The notes under the pieces: model-generated | Databases searched by the model: none | What the model was told of the DNA's origin: nothing | What the model saw: the letters and a program-made list of their open reading frames with translations, nothing else | Shown here: in pieces, positions 1-12,200 of the stretch | How positions within the stretch are numbered: the stretch's first letter is position 1 | How the letters are laid out: each line of letters begins with the position of its first letter | Program-made: the position numbers and the translations under genes | From: Branchiostoma floridae | Taxonomy: Eukaryota; Chordata; Leptocardii; Amphioxiformes; Branchiostomatidae | Length of the DNA: 64,000 nucleotides | Reading direction: 5' to 3' | Assembly (NCBI RefSeq): GCF_000003815.2 | Contig: NC_049980.1 | Location: 19,046,986-19,110,985 of the forward strand

Positions 1-302
1 AGTGCTATATAGTCATCCTGTTCCTTTGCTACCTTATTTAAGTAAAATTGTATGGAGAAAGTTTCTTTTCTTATACAAAAAATAGAAGACTGGTCGTTAT
101 GTTACAGCCATCAACATTAACTTGAATTAATATGAAAATGAAACAAAAAGATCCAGATATATCAGACTTTTGTGAAGAAACCTTTAAAAATCTTGTATCA
201 AAATAAATGTAGCAACAAATAATACTAACAATGCATTATACTATAGCTATTGATCATGCAAAGACACAGGTAAAATTTTGTTGAGAGTACACAAAAATAT
301 AC

Positions 303-3300
303 CTCTTTGTTGAACAGCTGTCTTGTGCTGTCCATTGTGCTGATCAGACAGCAGACATCCTTCTCCAGGTCAGCATCAAGCTGGTCTCCTTGGGAATAGC
401 AGCGTATCCGTGCTGACAGCACCTGCACCCAACTGTTGTTTTCGGGCTCACTATAGATATCAGAAGAGGGTTCCATATGTTTATTATTTTTATGTCATCT
501 CTATCATATTAGCAAATAGTTTCTTCTCAAATGATAAAAAAAATCATTTCTACTCTAAATACTACCATCATAATCATAGCCACTTATCATACTTAATCAT
601 AGCTAAAAGTAAATTCTACTAATTGATAAATAATAAGGAGCTCTTCCACAGAATAACATACCTTGCAGAGCTGGATGGCAGTTTAGGCCACATGCATAGT
701 ATTGTAACCAAGGCCTGGAACTGTTCCACTGAGCTGCTTTTGTCCAGGAGGGTCCGGTACAATGTTTGTCTTGCAGAGTCATCAGCCATGTCCTGTCGCT
801 GGATCTGCAGACCCCAGTTCTGTGTTGCCATGGCGTTGGTGTGACAGAACAGCAGTATCTGTTTGTCCTCTACCTCTACTTCAAGGTGCTGTGGGAGGGG
901 GCAGAGGCATTGCATATAGTATACTTTGTGGTAGACCTGTCCTTGGTGCTGAATGATAATCACTACAGCCCACCACTATGATATGTTCATAGAACTGTCC
1001 TTGGTGCTGAATGATTACTACTACAGCCCACCACTATGATATGTTACTATAGAACTGTCCTTTGTGCTGATTGGTTACTGATACAGCCCACCACTAAGGT
1101 ATGATAGTGTAGACATTTCCTTTGTGCTGATTGGTTACTGATACAGCCCACCACTATGATATGTTACTATAGAACTGTCCTTTGTGCTGATTGGTTACTG
1201 ATACAGCCCAACACTATGGTATGATAGTGTAGGCCTTTCTTTGGTACTGAGTGATTATTACTACAGCCCAACACTATGATATGATAGTGTAGGCTTGTCC
1301 TTGGTGCTGAATGATTATTACTACAGCCCAAAACTATGATATGATAGTGTAGGCCTGTCCTTGGTGCTGAATGATTATTACTACAGCCCCAAACTATGAT
1401 ATGATAGTGTAGGCCTGTCCTTGGTGCTGAATGATTATTACTACAGCCCCAAACTATGATATGATAGTGTAGGCTTGTCCTTGGTGCTGAATGATTATTA
1501 CTACAGCCCCAAAATATAATATGATAGTGTAGGCTTGTCCTTGGTGCTGAATGACTACAGAAAAAACTGTTTGACAGACCTGTTGTACTAATTTGACCAC
1601 GTTGAGCTGTTTGTCGCTGCTGACTGACATGTCTGCACAGAAGTCGTGGACTAGTGGCAGCAGTTCTTTCACTGACACAATGTCTTCTCTGCAGAATTGA
1701 TGAAAACAAATATTACCACTAAACAAATCACTGAGATTCTGGGTGGTGTTGCGGCAAGGATCCTGTCTGAAAAATATCCTCCCTTATCTGTTCATGAAAG
1801 GATTTAGGAGAACATTTTCTGTTTTGTCTTGCTTACTATTGTCTTGGTTACTACTACTCCAATCATAAAAAAAGACAAGGGGGACTGAGAATCAGTCATG
1901 CTTGAATTTGCATCCTTGCCTCAACACCAGCCTGAGACAAGGAGTTGTACTGCCTAGTCAGGCCCCGATGAAGGTAATTGAGGACCACAGAAATGTTGGC
2001 CAGGTAAATGTTTTTGAGGTTCTTTTACTCCTACAAATTAGTCAAGTCCTTGTCCAAACATTGCCCCTATTCATCCATTGATTACAGCAAAGAACTATAT
2101 CTGCATACTTACCCATTTTGTGTACAGTCTCGTACATTTGTCAAGAAAGTCACCAGCTGTGAGGTTGAATCTGGGTGAGCTGTCCCCCCCTCTCTGATGT
2201 GCTTTAGGATCTCCCTGAGAGCCTGCTTGGCTGCATGGTCAACAGTGAAGCCCTGGACCCTGCCCAGACTGAGGACCCTGTCCACTGTGTCTAGAGGGGT
2301 GCCATCTATCAACATTTTTACCACAAGGGCTCTTATCTGCAATATGGAGAAAAAATAATGCAGGTACATCACCAATATAAAAACAAAAGTATGGAGGGTT
2401 AGGCCTAATTTGTTAGCAAAAAGAAATCTTAACACTGTATGTTGACAGTGACAACAAAGGTATAACTTTCTAGACAATCCTGCAAAATGTTTCTGTATAA
2501 CACCTAGGTTGTATGATAAAAAAGATTAGTAAAAGTCTTACATACCTTGTCTGTTTCCCCTTGGCTGAGATCATAGACCATAGCATAACTTCTTTCCCTA
2601 CCCTGGAGGAAACATATCAGTTTGTTAATGCAATTTTATGAGAAATTTAAGAAACTGAACCTGATAATTTTAAAATTCCATTGAATAGATGCAACAAACG
2701 GTTTTTAAGATTGTACTGAAAATTCCCTGTACCAGTACATGCTTCTGTGTCACATGCATTTTGAGTATAGCATTTTATCATTTTATCTAACCGATGAAGC
2801 AATACTTTTCAGTAACTTCACGATGTGTAAACAAAACAAAAAACCACAGACTGTAAAATGACCTCTGAACTTTCCCGCAGACCGACAATGACGTCATCTC
2901 TTAATGTCTGTAGATGCTGCAGGGATTTCTCCAGCCAGTCTGTGACATCTGCTAGTGTGGTGCTGTAAAAATAACAGGACAGGAAAGAGTGACAACATTA
3001 GAAACAGTTGACTAATTCATGGTTATATCCATGTAATACCTGGTCAATGAAAACATGTGATATAGGGTGTTCTGAACTTGTGTGTTGTTGAATGGCAGAG
3101 TTACTCGGCTAGGGGATGTATGAGAGAGAGAGAGAGAAGCTATGGGTTTGACACTTACATACCTGGATGGATGTTGTGTCCTTAGAAGAGGCACTTAACA
3201 CAGCTTTCCTCACACACACAGGTGTATTAGTCAGTCAGTCAGTCATAGTCATACGGCACCGTGTATTACAGCACCGTTGCGGTTATACCGCCCCTTACGG

Positions 3301-6300
3301 GGTGACATACCCTTTATTCTAGCTGAATACGAGACGGGGATGCGCCGGGTCTCCCATCAATAGTAATATAACATATACTACTGCCAATATGGCATCAAAA
3401 CATGCTACAGGACCAATTTATCTTTATTTACATTTTGAATATAATATTTAATCTGTGTTTGTCACAGATATGTAAATGTTGACATACTTGTCCTGCTTTT
3501 TGGTATCTTTCTGCTTGCTTGAAGATTTACTGGTGAAGTCCATCACATCTTTGATAATGGCAATACGGCTTTCTACATGCATCTGGAAGGCAAAACAATG
3601 TTACATGTACAAATACTACAATGTACATACAAAACTAAATGCCTTTAGTTCAGTGCACAAACTTTGGCCCATGTATGTGTTCATATGTGAAGCAAAAGTG
3701 TTACCTCATTATGAATGAAGGAAAATTGTTTTAACCAATTTCTAGTGACCTTGACAGGTGCTTGTGAGTGGAACACCACGTTGTCTGTGAAGGTCATGAT
3801 GTCGGAGGGCATCAGTCGGGGCAAGAATTCACTACAGGCAGAGTACCTCTCTGAACACTCCTCCTGCAACATAACACATGGAACGTACATGAACTTTAAT
3901 CGGTTCACCTAGATAGTCTTATACAACATACAAAATACATTAGGTTTGACTCTTGATCTCAAGTCACCATTATGTCACAAACACAAGTAAACTTCAAACA
4001 ACAGACAGACCAAACAAAAAAATTCTTCCCCTTGCTTGAGTAACTGGTATTTGGCAAAAGCCACATGTCAACTATTACCATACGAAGTAAACTTATCAAT
4101 ACACAATATTATACATTTTGTGGATGAAAAGAGTATTGCATGTACCTTGTCATTCAGCAAGTCAGAGTTTAGGGCCTCCTCATTCCAGAAGAAGGAAAGC
4201 AGGAAGGTACGATAGACCTCAGAGGACTCCAGAAAACCTCCCTCCTGTAAAATATTAAACACCTTGCCTTTATTCTGACTGGTCACTCTGAATTACGAAC
4301 GTTTTTCACAACCTATCATCATTATTTCACAGCCTATCAAGTAGTTATCTTGCTGATGTTTTGAAAATTTTTAGCTGCGTTTCACATTTCAGCCACATAG
4401 AGCATAATGGCTCCCTGTTGCTTTGTAATGTAGTGTAAGGATGCAGTTCTAACATCATCAGACTATATACATGTATTTTATGTGTTATGAACAAACATTT
4501 ATCATCAACTTAAGGAAACTATTCATATGCTATTGTTTCTTGTTTAGAAACAGTGCATTATTTTTCTTATACACTTTAGAAACCCAATATAATCCTAATT
4601 TCCTCATGAAAAGAATACAGAATACAAATGGAATACAAAAATTAGGCTCGATAATGTGTTTCAATCAAACATCAAGATACCATACACTGCATTACAAACC
4701 TTTGCTGGAATCTTATTGGCCAACTTGGCAAGCACATGTACATTGCTGCTTGTCACAACACTCCTCAACACATCCAGGGGATCATCTGTGCCTTCAAACA
4801 GCTGTTTGTAGTCGAGACCTGCACAGACATATCGCAGCAGACAAACATGACAGATGAGCTAGAGAGGTATGAAATATCTGAATCAATTTCTTTTTGATGA
4901 GTAGGGGATGTTTAAACTGTAAGTAATACTATACAGTACTGATATGATATTGATGGATACATTGCAACTGCTATCATTTCCATATTGCACTGATTAAAGT
5001 GAAATCTGCCAACCAGGAGACTGATTAAGTCAGTATGTATGTTGACAGGGGCCTTTCGACAGGATTCTTAATACTTGTGTTGGTCTGAAAAATTATCAGG
5101 GGCCCAGCAAAAAATGATTACTTTGACCAGTTGGCTCTTATGTGGAGGCATGACTGTACTCTGTGTTACATATACATAACATGTACCTGGAGCAGCTGGT
5201 TTAATCTTCCTGAGAAGAGAGGTATGGATGGAAGGTTTCAGCCCACAGGGCTCCAGAGATGTGCCGCTGCCTGCCATGACCTGGAAGTAGTACATGAGTG
5301 TGCCGTGGTCTGTGCCAGCCAGGCTGGGGTAAACACTTTCCTCCATACGCTGGGCCATCTCGTTAGGGGATGATGCCAGGACAGACAGCGTGTCTGTCTC
5401 CTGCAGTTTCTCCTCAACACTTTTCACTGGCAATCTTTACGAAACAAAACATGAATACTTAGAGATACTTTCGAAAAAGTACAGAATATGAAAACAAATT
5501 TGTAGGTAGAGGCTAGAGAAAGATGTAAAGCCCTTTGAATCAATTTAAGTTTTCTAGTCATCTACTGTTATAACTTCTAACGTAGTGCATGAATGTGTAA
5601 CATACGTTTTAAGATATGCATGACAAGTTGGCAATGCACCAAGATAGTCTGATCCCCAACATAAAATGAATATCAAATCTGCAATGTTAATACAAACATT
5701 GCTTATTCATAGCTCACAAATGCTATCATGTTCTTAACCATGATGTATATAAACATTATCAATTTTGAAATATTCTTAACTGACAAAAGCTGCAGGCTCT
5801 CTGGACTTTTCCCCATAAATGATCAGCCTCATATCCATAGCATATTTATCAAGATGAAAACAAGACGTACTGGCTGTCAGTGAAGAGGAACTCCAGATAA
5901 GCCATGTGAACCTCCCATACTGGTATTCTGTACTGGGTTGCCATAGATACAGCTGCCTCCAACACAGACAGGTCCAGTGTCCTATAGACAGATATAACTT
6001 ATGATTAGGACTTTCCACATTAAATTTTCAATGTAAATATTTTAAGAAACATCCGTGACACAAAATTGTCTGGTAACTATTTGCACATGCTACATTTAAT
6101 TCTACTTCTTTCTGTGCATTCTAATTGAATCCGGATCAATACCACCATGTTTTATAACTTTCCCAAGCCACTCCTTTGTATCAAAGGTACATGTACAAAT
6201 GAAAACATCACAATGAAAACTCAAAAAGTCAACAGAAAACTCTTTCTATTGTGACCACACAAGAGTCTAGCATACATGGCTTTACTAAACATAATAACAC

Positions 6301-9201
6301 TATGGGGGTATTGCAGGTAGCTTTTGTGTGAAATGTATCAGTCTTCCATACTCACATTGCCAGCCCAAGGATGGTCTCTCTCTTGTACTCTTCATCAGAT
6401 AAAAACCTTGAAACATCAACCCCTTAAAGGAGGAAACAAATGTAAGATGTGAGGAAAATCACTCCAACTTTAATTGGAAATAGAAATCAACAAGATTTAG
6501 GAGTGAAAAGTTAGTAAAAAAACACTTCCTATGCAGCCTTTTTACATTAAGTTGCACTGGTGGTAAATACAGACAAGTCTAGTACATGTAGGTACCTTTG
6601 CCCAGGTTCTTCAGCATGGACACTTGTGTGAAGTCTTGCAGAAGGCTGATCCACTCAGACACTCTTTCCACTGACAGTTTGCTGTCTTCTGAGGTGCACA
6701 GCTGGGAGTTTACCTTCAATGTAGCCTTCAACAAACATAACAAAACAAAATACAGTGAGTGGGATTGAATTCTAAGCTGTTCATACAAATGTATGTTTAA
6801 CTTAGTAAGATCTTGAAACAGGATGGATTGACATTTGAATGTCCTGGTAAAATATAAAAGCTTGTTCTGATTGGCTTCAAGTTCCACGCCCCCTGCATTC
6901 GAGGTATTGATCCCATTTACACTACTTCTGAAAAATATTTGATACCTGAAATAATCAAGGAAGTAAGGGGCTAACAATCAACTGGGGACAGATGCAAAAC
7001 TATACGGAAGAGATAGAATAGATATCTACCAGGCTAATCTCCAAAGCCAACAATTTCTCAAAATCAGATGTCAGTGTTCATACCTTGATCAACCATTTTG
7101 GAGGGTACAGGTAGCAGGGGTTGACCGTGTCAGTAGTGATGGTGGGTTGTTGTCTGGTGAAGAGTAAGACAGCGTAGTAGTAGGCAGCCAGCTGCAGGGT
7201 GATGGCAGACTGGGGCAGACGCTTCAGGCACTTCTCTGCCTGTTCAACCTACCAATGGATAATGTGTGCCATCATCAGTACGAACATAGAGAAAGCATCT
7301 TATTTGCAGTGATCATACAAAAAAGGCATATAATCAGTCTATAAAACATGTGACTCAGAGACCTTGGGGTACTATGGATAGCTACAGGAACACTTTTGAT
7401 TGAAATCTTACATAGAACTGTTGGTTCCACAACAGATTAAAGCACACAAGAATGAAAATGACATAAAAATCGTTCAACAAAAAAGTGACCAGAATGACCC
7501 ACCTCTTGTGCAGTAAGTAAGTGTGCCAACATCACAGCGATGTCATCTTGGGCTGAAGCAATGGCCAGTCCTAGGGGGGCTGAGGTACAAATGAAATGAA
7601 AATACATACAATGTATAGGTCTCACACATATATATGTACAGAGAGTTCACTATCTGACTACTCATCTTTTATAAGCAATAATTTTGTCAGCTCTCTGAAA
7701 CAGTGGGCTAAGACTTCATTGTCTAAACTCTATTCTAGGATAGGCTGATCATCTTTTCAACCAACCTTTCATCCAAACATATTATTGCTCCTCATACCTA
7801 TACAGTAAAAGCCGCTTAATTGCACGGCCTATTTGCCAGCGAATTTGGTGCAATTATCCGGCTGGTGCAATTATGCGAAGTTATCTAGCTGGACAGCACC
7901 GGTTTGGGATTTTGTGATTCCGTGCAGTTAACAGAAGTGTGCGTTAATCCGATGTGCAATTAGCTGGCTTCCACTGTACTATGATTTTCTGCTGACTAAA
8001 ACCCTGATAGAGTCAGTACTACCTACCATGAACGTCCACAGATGCCTGTGTGTGCAGGTTTGCCATGTGGTACAGGATAATGCTGCGTAACAGTCTCCAC
8101 TCTGGCTCTCCTGTGGCCGCTCTCTCAGGAGCCGTGTAGAAACTTGACGACACCTCCTGTGGACAGTACAGTAGTTTGAGACAGACTCTCTTGATATCGT
8201 CAGATTGACTCTATCTAAAATGGTTGTGACTGTTACAGTGCATGTCAGTCAATATTAGATGATGGCCTAATGAAAGCCATCCTTCCCAAGTAGGGTACCT
8301 GTACAGAAGATTCAGTACAGGTACGGCCCAGGTCCAGAGGATCAGGTCCAGGTCTGGACCTGAACCTGGACCTTATAATCTGTGAAAACTTGTGAGCGGG
8401 CGATACTCAGAACAATGGTCCATGTCACGACAAAGGATTCTGTTCGGTGTAATATCCGATGTCCATTGGCATTTAAAATCCTATTCGAGTCATGTAAACA
8501 ACACTAATTGCCTCGGTTTTAGACCAAGTTTGACTGTAGAAGCTTGGTAAAACATAACTATCAACTCTCCTCATCTTCATTCTTTTTCTTTTCTTAAATG
8601 GGTAAGCCCTAAAACAAGTGAACATCTGCTGGTATAATTTGTTCATTTTTTAATCGGTTCAACATCTGACTTTTTTCAGGTCCGGTTTTTCTAGACCGTT
8701 CCCCCCCAAAAAAAGGTTTTGTACCAACACAAGGCACTTAAGATCAAAAGTGAAATTGTGAAGTATTCGCTGTGGCTTTATCTCAGTGGCTTCTGCGGTG
8801 ACCTTTCCAAAGCAAAATCATTACAATGCAAACATACATTTAGCCTTCCACGTGGCCCCCTCCCCCCTGCTTTATAGCTCACTTAAAGTAACAGAAATGT
8901 GTCTTTTCCCCTCCTACTACAAATTAAATCTTCTAACGTAATACTTGATACAATAAACTGGTGAAAGAAAGTTTTTTTTTTTACACAAGTATACCTTGTT
9001 TTTCTCTGTGCTGGGAACAACCGTGGCATAGAAGGGCTGAACCTTTTGATGCTGGATGGGTGCTGAAGCAATAGGGATGTCATCGCCCCCTAGCAGTTTG
9101 ACTCGTTGCTGCAGGCGCTGCTGTATTGCCTCCATCCATTCCTGGCTACCTGGTAGTTCCTTGTCTGTTTCTGACAGTTCTTCACTGTTGAAGACCATGT
9201 T
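303..9201 (-). CDS. NBAS: NBAS exons 40-57: C-terminal alpha-solenoid
   Basis: Exons: 9201-8995, 8156-8027, 7579-7503, 7248-7084, 6725-6596, 6422-6356, 5981-5871, 5434-5187, 4818-4700, 4244-4146, 3863-3750, 3582-3488, 2962-2863, 2602-2546, 2336-2113, 1688-1559, 888-662, 450-303. Matches to vertebrate NBAS include LPQSAITLQLAAYYYAVLLF, YKRETILGLAM, VWEVHMAYLEFLFTDS, MPSDIMTFTDNVVF, VYDLSQGETDK and FCADMSVSSDKQ. The block after exon 40 (QPFYATVVPSTEKNK) is much shorter than the vertebrate segment between the Sec39 domain and the C-terminal helices, so a vertebrate insertion or a missed exon is possible. The exon at 303-450 ends in phase 0 at GAG|GTATAT; about 100 residues are expected further left. 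The introns carry a RE1-like minisatellite (932-1558), a SINE-like element (about 3220-3380), a small MITE (7803-7976) and an old repeat copy (8283-8706). Confidence 0.94.
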
Positions 9202-12200
9202 CTGAACCAGAATAAAAATTAACAGTTTGTAAACATATCTGAAGGGTTGCTCTTGAAAAGACTTTACATGGACAAGTGAATAATGGAATGCATTAAAAAG
9301 ATCAGTCTCTAAAGCTATGATTGATGTTTTGCCTTTTGGCACAATGCTGGAATAGAGAATTCTCACATGGCACCATTATTGGGTCTGCTGCCTTGTTGGC
9401 ATCCCTGTTTACATTTCAGTCAAACAAACATCTTACTTTTACTATTGAATGTCTACAGCTCAAAGAAGAAAATACCAGAAGTATTAATATAACAACAGCA
9501 AAAACAATGCTGTGTATTTATTTATTTATTTATTGGTGTGTATGTTCAACTACAATCCACTGAAATGCTAATAGGGACACCAACATGGCAGTCAGCATCA
9601 GCCTGTCATGGATATGGACTGAGGTTGAAATGCAGTCTTACCTGAAGCATGATCTGGTTCCTAACTTTGAGGACAGAGGAGATTTGGTCTGGTTGGCAGT
9701 GAGTCAGGGAGAAGGATAACAGTTCCATCCTGTAGTACATCACAAAGTTAAGTACCAAACAAACCATCAATCAAACTACAATATTGACAGAAATGATTTA
9801 GAAATTTTCTTTTACGCTAGTTTTCAGTTTTTGTTGATAATCTGCCGTATTATACCTAAAATCAATGTCGAAATACAGAGCACACTGTCATTTTCTTGAA
9901 CAATTTCTTATTTACTAGCCATTGGCACTAAAAGGTATCAACTTTGTATCTATTATCGGTTTATTCAAGATATCTTGCTAAACTCTATACAACAGTAAAA
10001 CATGGGCTACCTTGCTCTGTAGTCTGTGAAGTTGTTATTGGTGGCCAGCTGCTGACACACCTGCCAGCCAGGTGCATACCCCAGGGACTTCAGCTGCAGA
10101 CACATCCTGCAGGTGTGTGAGTAGTCAGCTTTCTGCAAAATGATATTTCAAACAACAATGTCAACAAAAGTAGCGTTTTCCAGCAATACAGTTTTCCAAC
10201 AGAAGTTATTTAAAGCTGGATGATGAGTTTATTCCATTTAAACTTGGTAGCTCTGGTGTGCCACAACATATTGAATGTGTAGATATACGTCCACCATGCA
10301 AAGGCACATGATTCCCTGTATCTGCAACAGCAAAGAACATGCCAGTATAGAACATTTCATGTGAGGTCATCACTGTGTCCACCACCATGTTGTTGTCCCT
10401 ATTTGCATTTCAGTAAAGTATAGCTCAAATGTTTTGGACATTTCAAGATTTTCTGACCCACCCTGATATCCTCTATCAAATGCTTACAGCTCAAAGCTAA
10501 ACACACAAATAAAATCCAGTGCAAGCTTGAGGTAGGACCCACTGAAATGCAAACATGGACACCAACATGGCGAAGAAAGTGAGCAAAAATGCTCAATAAA
10601 TGTTTTTCTAAGAGTAAGACTGATGAGAATGAAAATATTTAAACCATACCTTGAGTGCTGTCTCTGCAGCAAGAGTAAGAATCTTGCCAGTTCTTTCTTC
10701 TTTACTTTTGGCGTGAATCATTAGGAGATCTCCCAGCTCTAGCAACTGTAGAATGAAATAAGAACAACATGACATGTGCTTTGTCTAATGCATAGACCTA
10801 TTCCAGTATACCACCTGTCATTGTCAATGTCCTTGAATAATTTCTACCCAAGTATGAATAAACGGACAATGACGATTTAAAAAATTCCAAAGGACCGACA
10901 CAAAATGTTTTCAATACAGTCCTGAGGAGTATGCCTTGTTACTTGTATATAAAAGGTAGGCCATGTACAAAATGCAACGTTTTGACATAAGCAAATAAAC
11001 ATACCTTTCCAGACTGCTTGTAAGAGTTACAGTCACTGTCAAGGACTTTTGAGATCAGAGTCAGCTTGTCTTCACATAGACGAACTGTAAGAGGCAAAGG
11101 AAACTTGTTTATTGCACCTGGTAAGTTAAATGCTAATTTGACCTGTACAAAGACATGATTATACTAACTGGCATAGCATTACATCTTGAATTTGTCTGTT
11201 GGTTATCAAGAGATAAATAAGTTCAAATTTCAAGACCAACATTACTGTAAAAGGACAAGAAAATAATTTCTGAGCAAAAGGAGNNNNNNNNNNNNNNNNN
11301 NNNNNNNNNNNNNNNNNNNNNNNNNNNNNNNNNNNNNNNNNNNNNNNNNNNNNNNNNNNNNNNNNNNNNNNNNNNNNNNNNNNNNNNNNNNNNNNNNNNN
11401 NNNNNNNNNNNNNNNNNNNNNNNNNNNNNNNNNNNNNNNNNNNNNNNNNNNNNNNNNNNNNNNNNNNNNNNNNNNNNNNNNNNNNNNNNNNNNNNNNNNN
11501 NNNNNNNNNNNNNNNNNNNNNNNNNNNNNNNNNNNNNNNNNNNNNNNNNNNNNNNNNNNNNNNNNNNNNNNNNNNNNNNNNNNNNNNNNNNNNNNNNNAT
11601 GCAGCACAAAAATACTACAGGCTTTCAGCCACAAAACTACATGTACCACCTACTGCACATTTCTAGTCATTTCTTAAAGTTTACATGAGACCACTGACTG
11701 AATGAATGACAAATTAGTCAGATTAAAAATTAAGCTTAAAAGGGTTTTATTACACATCCATTTTTCTTTTATCCACTCGAATCAGTTTTGGGGTGTCAAG
11801 AGGATGTCATACATACACAAAAGAGTATCAGCAGATTCAGGATTGATGGTCCAAAAGCATCCCATATATAGTGTCAAGTAATAGCAGTCACAGAAGAAGG
11901 ACATAGATACAGTACACAAATGATCATGTGTGCTAATGGTTGACAGAAGCCTTTCTTACCTCATAGCACAGTGAAGCATCTAGGCAATGATAAACCTTCT
12001 TCTGTAGGTCTAAAATATCCCGTAGAACCTCCTGACATTCTCCCTTACTCAGGGGCTGCTTCCTAGAACATAGATGTATTATTGCATTTCAAATGTCAAA
12101 ATTTCATTTATCTCTATTCTTTGGTATGCCATTCAGCACCAAGGACAGTAGTGCTGATTAGCACTGAGGACATGGCTTTGCTGAGAATGTTCATGTATGA

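Noticed and set aside
932-1558. CRISPR array
   Set aside because: Units are contiguous without unique spacers, the locus is an intron of a eukaryotic gene, and there are no cas genes.
1167-1709. Open frame of 180 codons with a 20-residue repeat (HSAPR-LHYHII type)
   Set aside because: It is the 60-bp minisatellite read in one frame, running from the end of an NBAS exon into its intron in the wrong frame; the period of 60 keeps it open by arithmetic.
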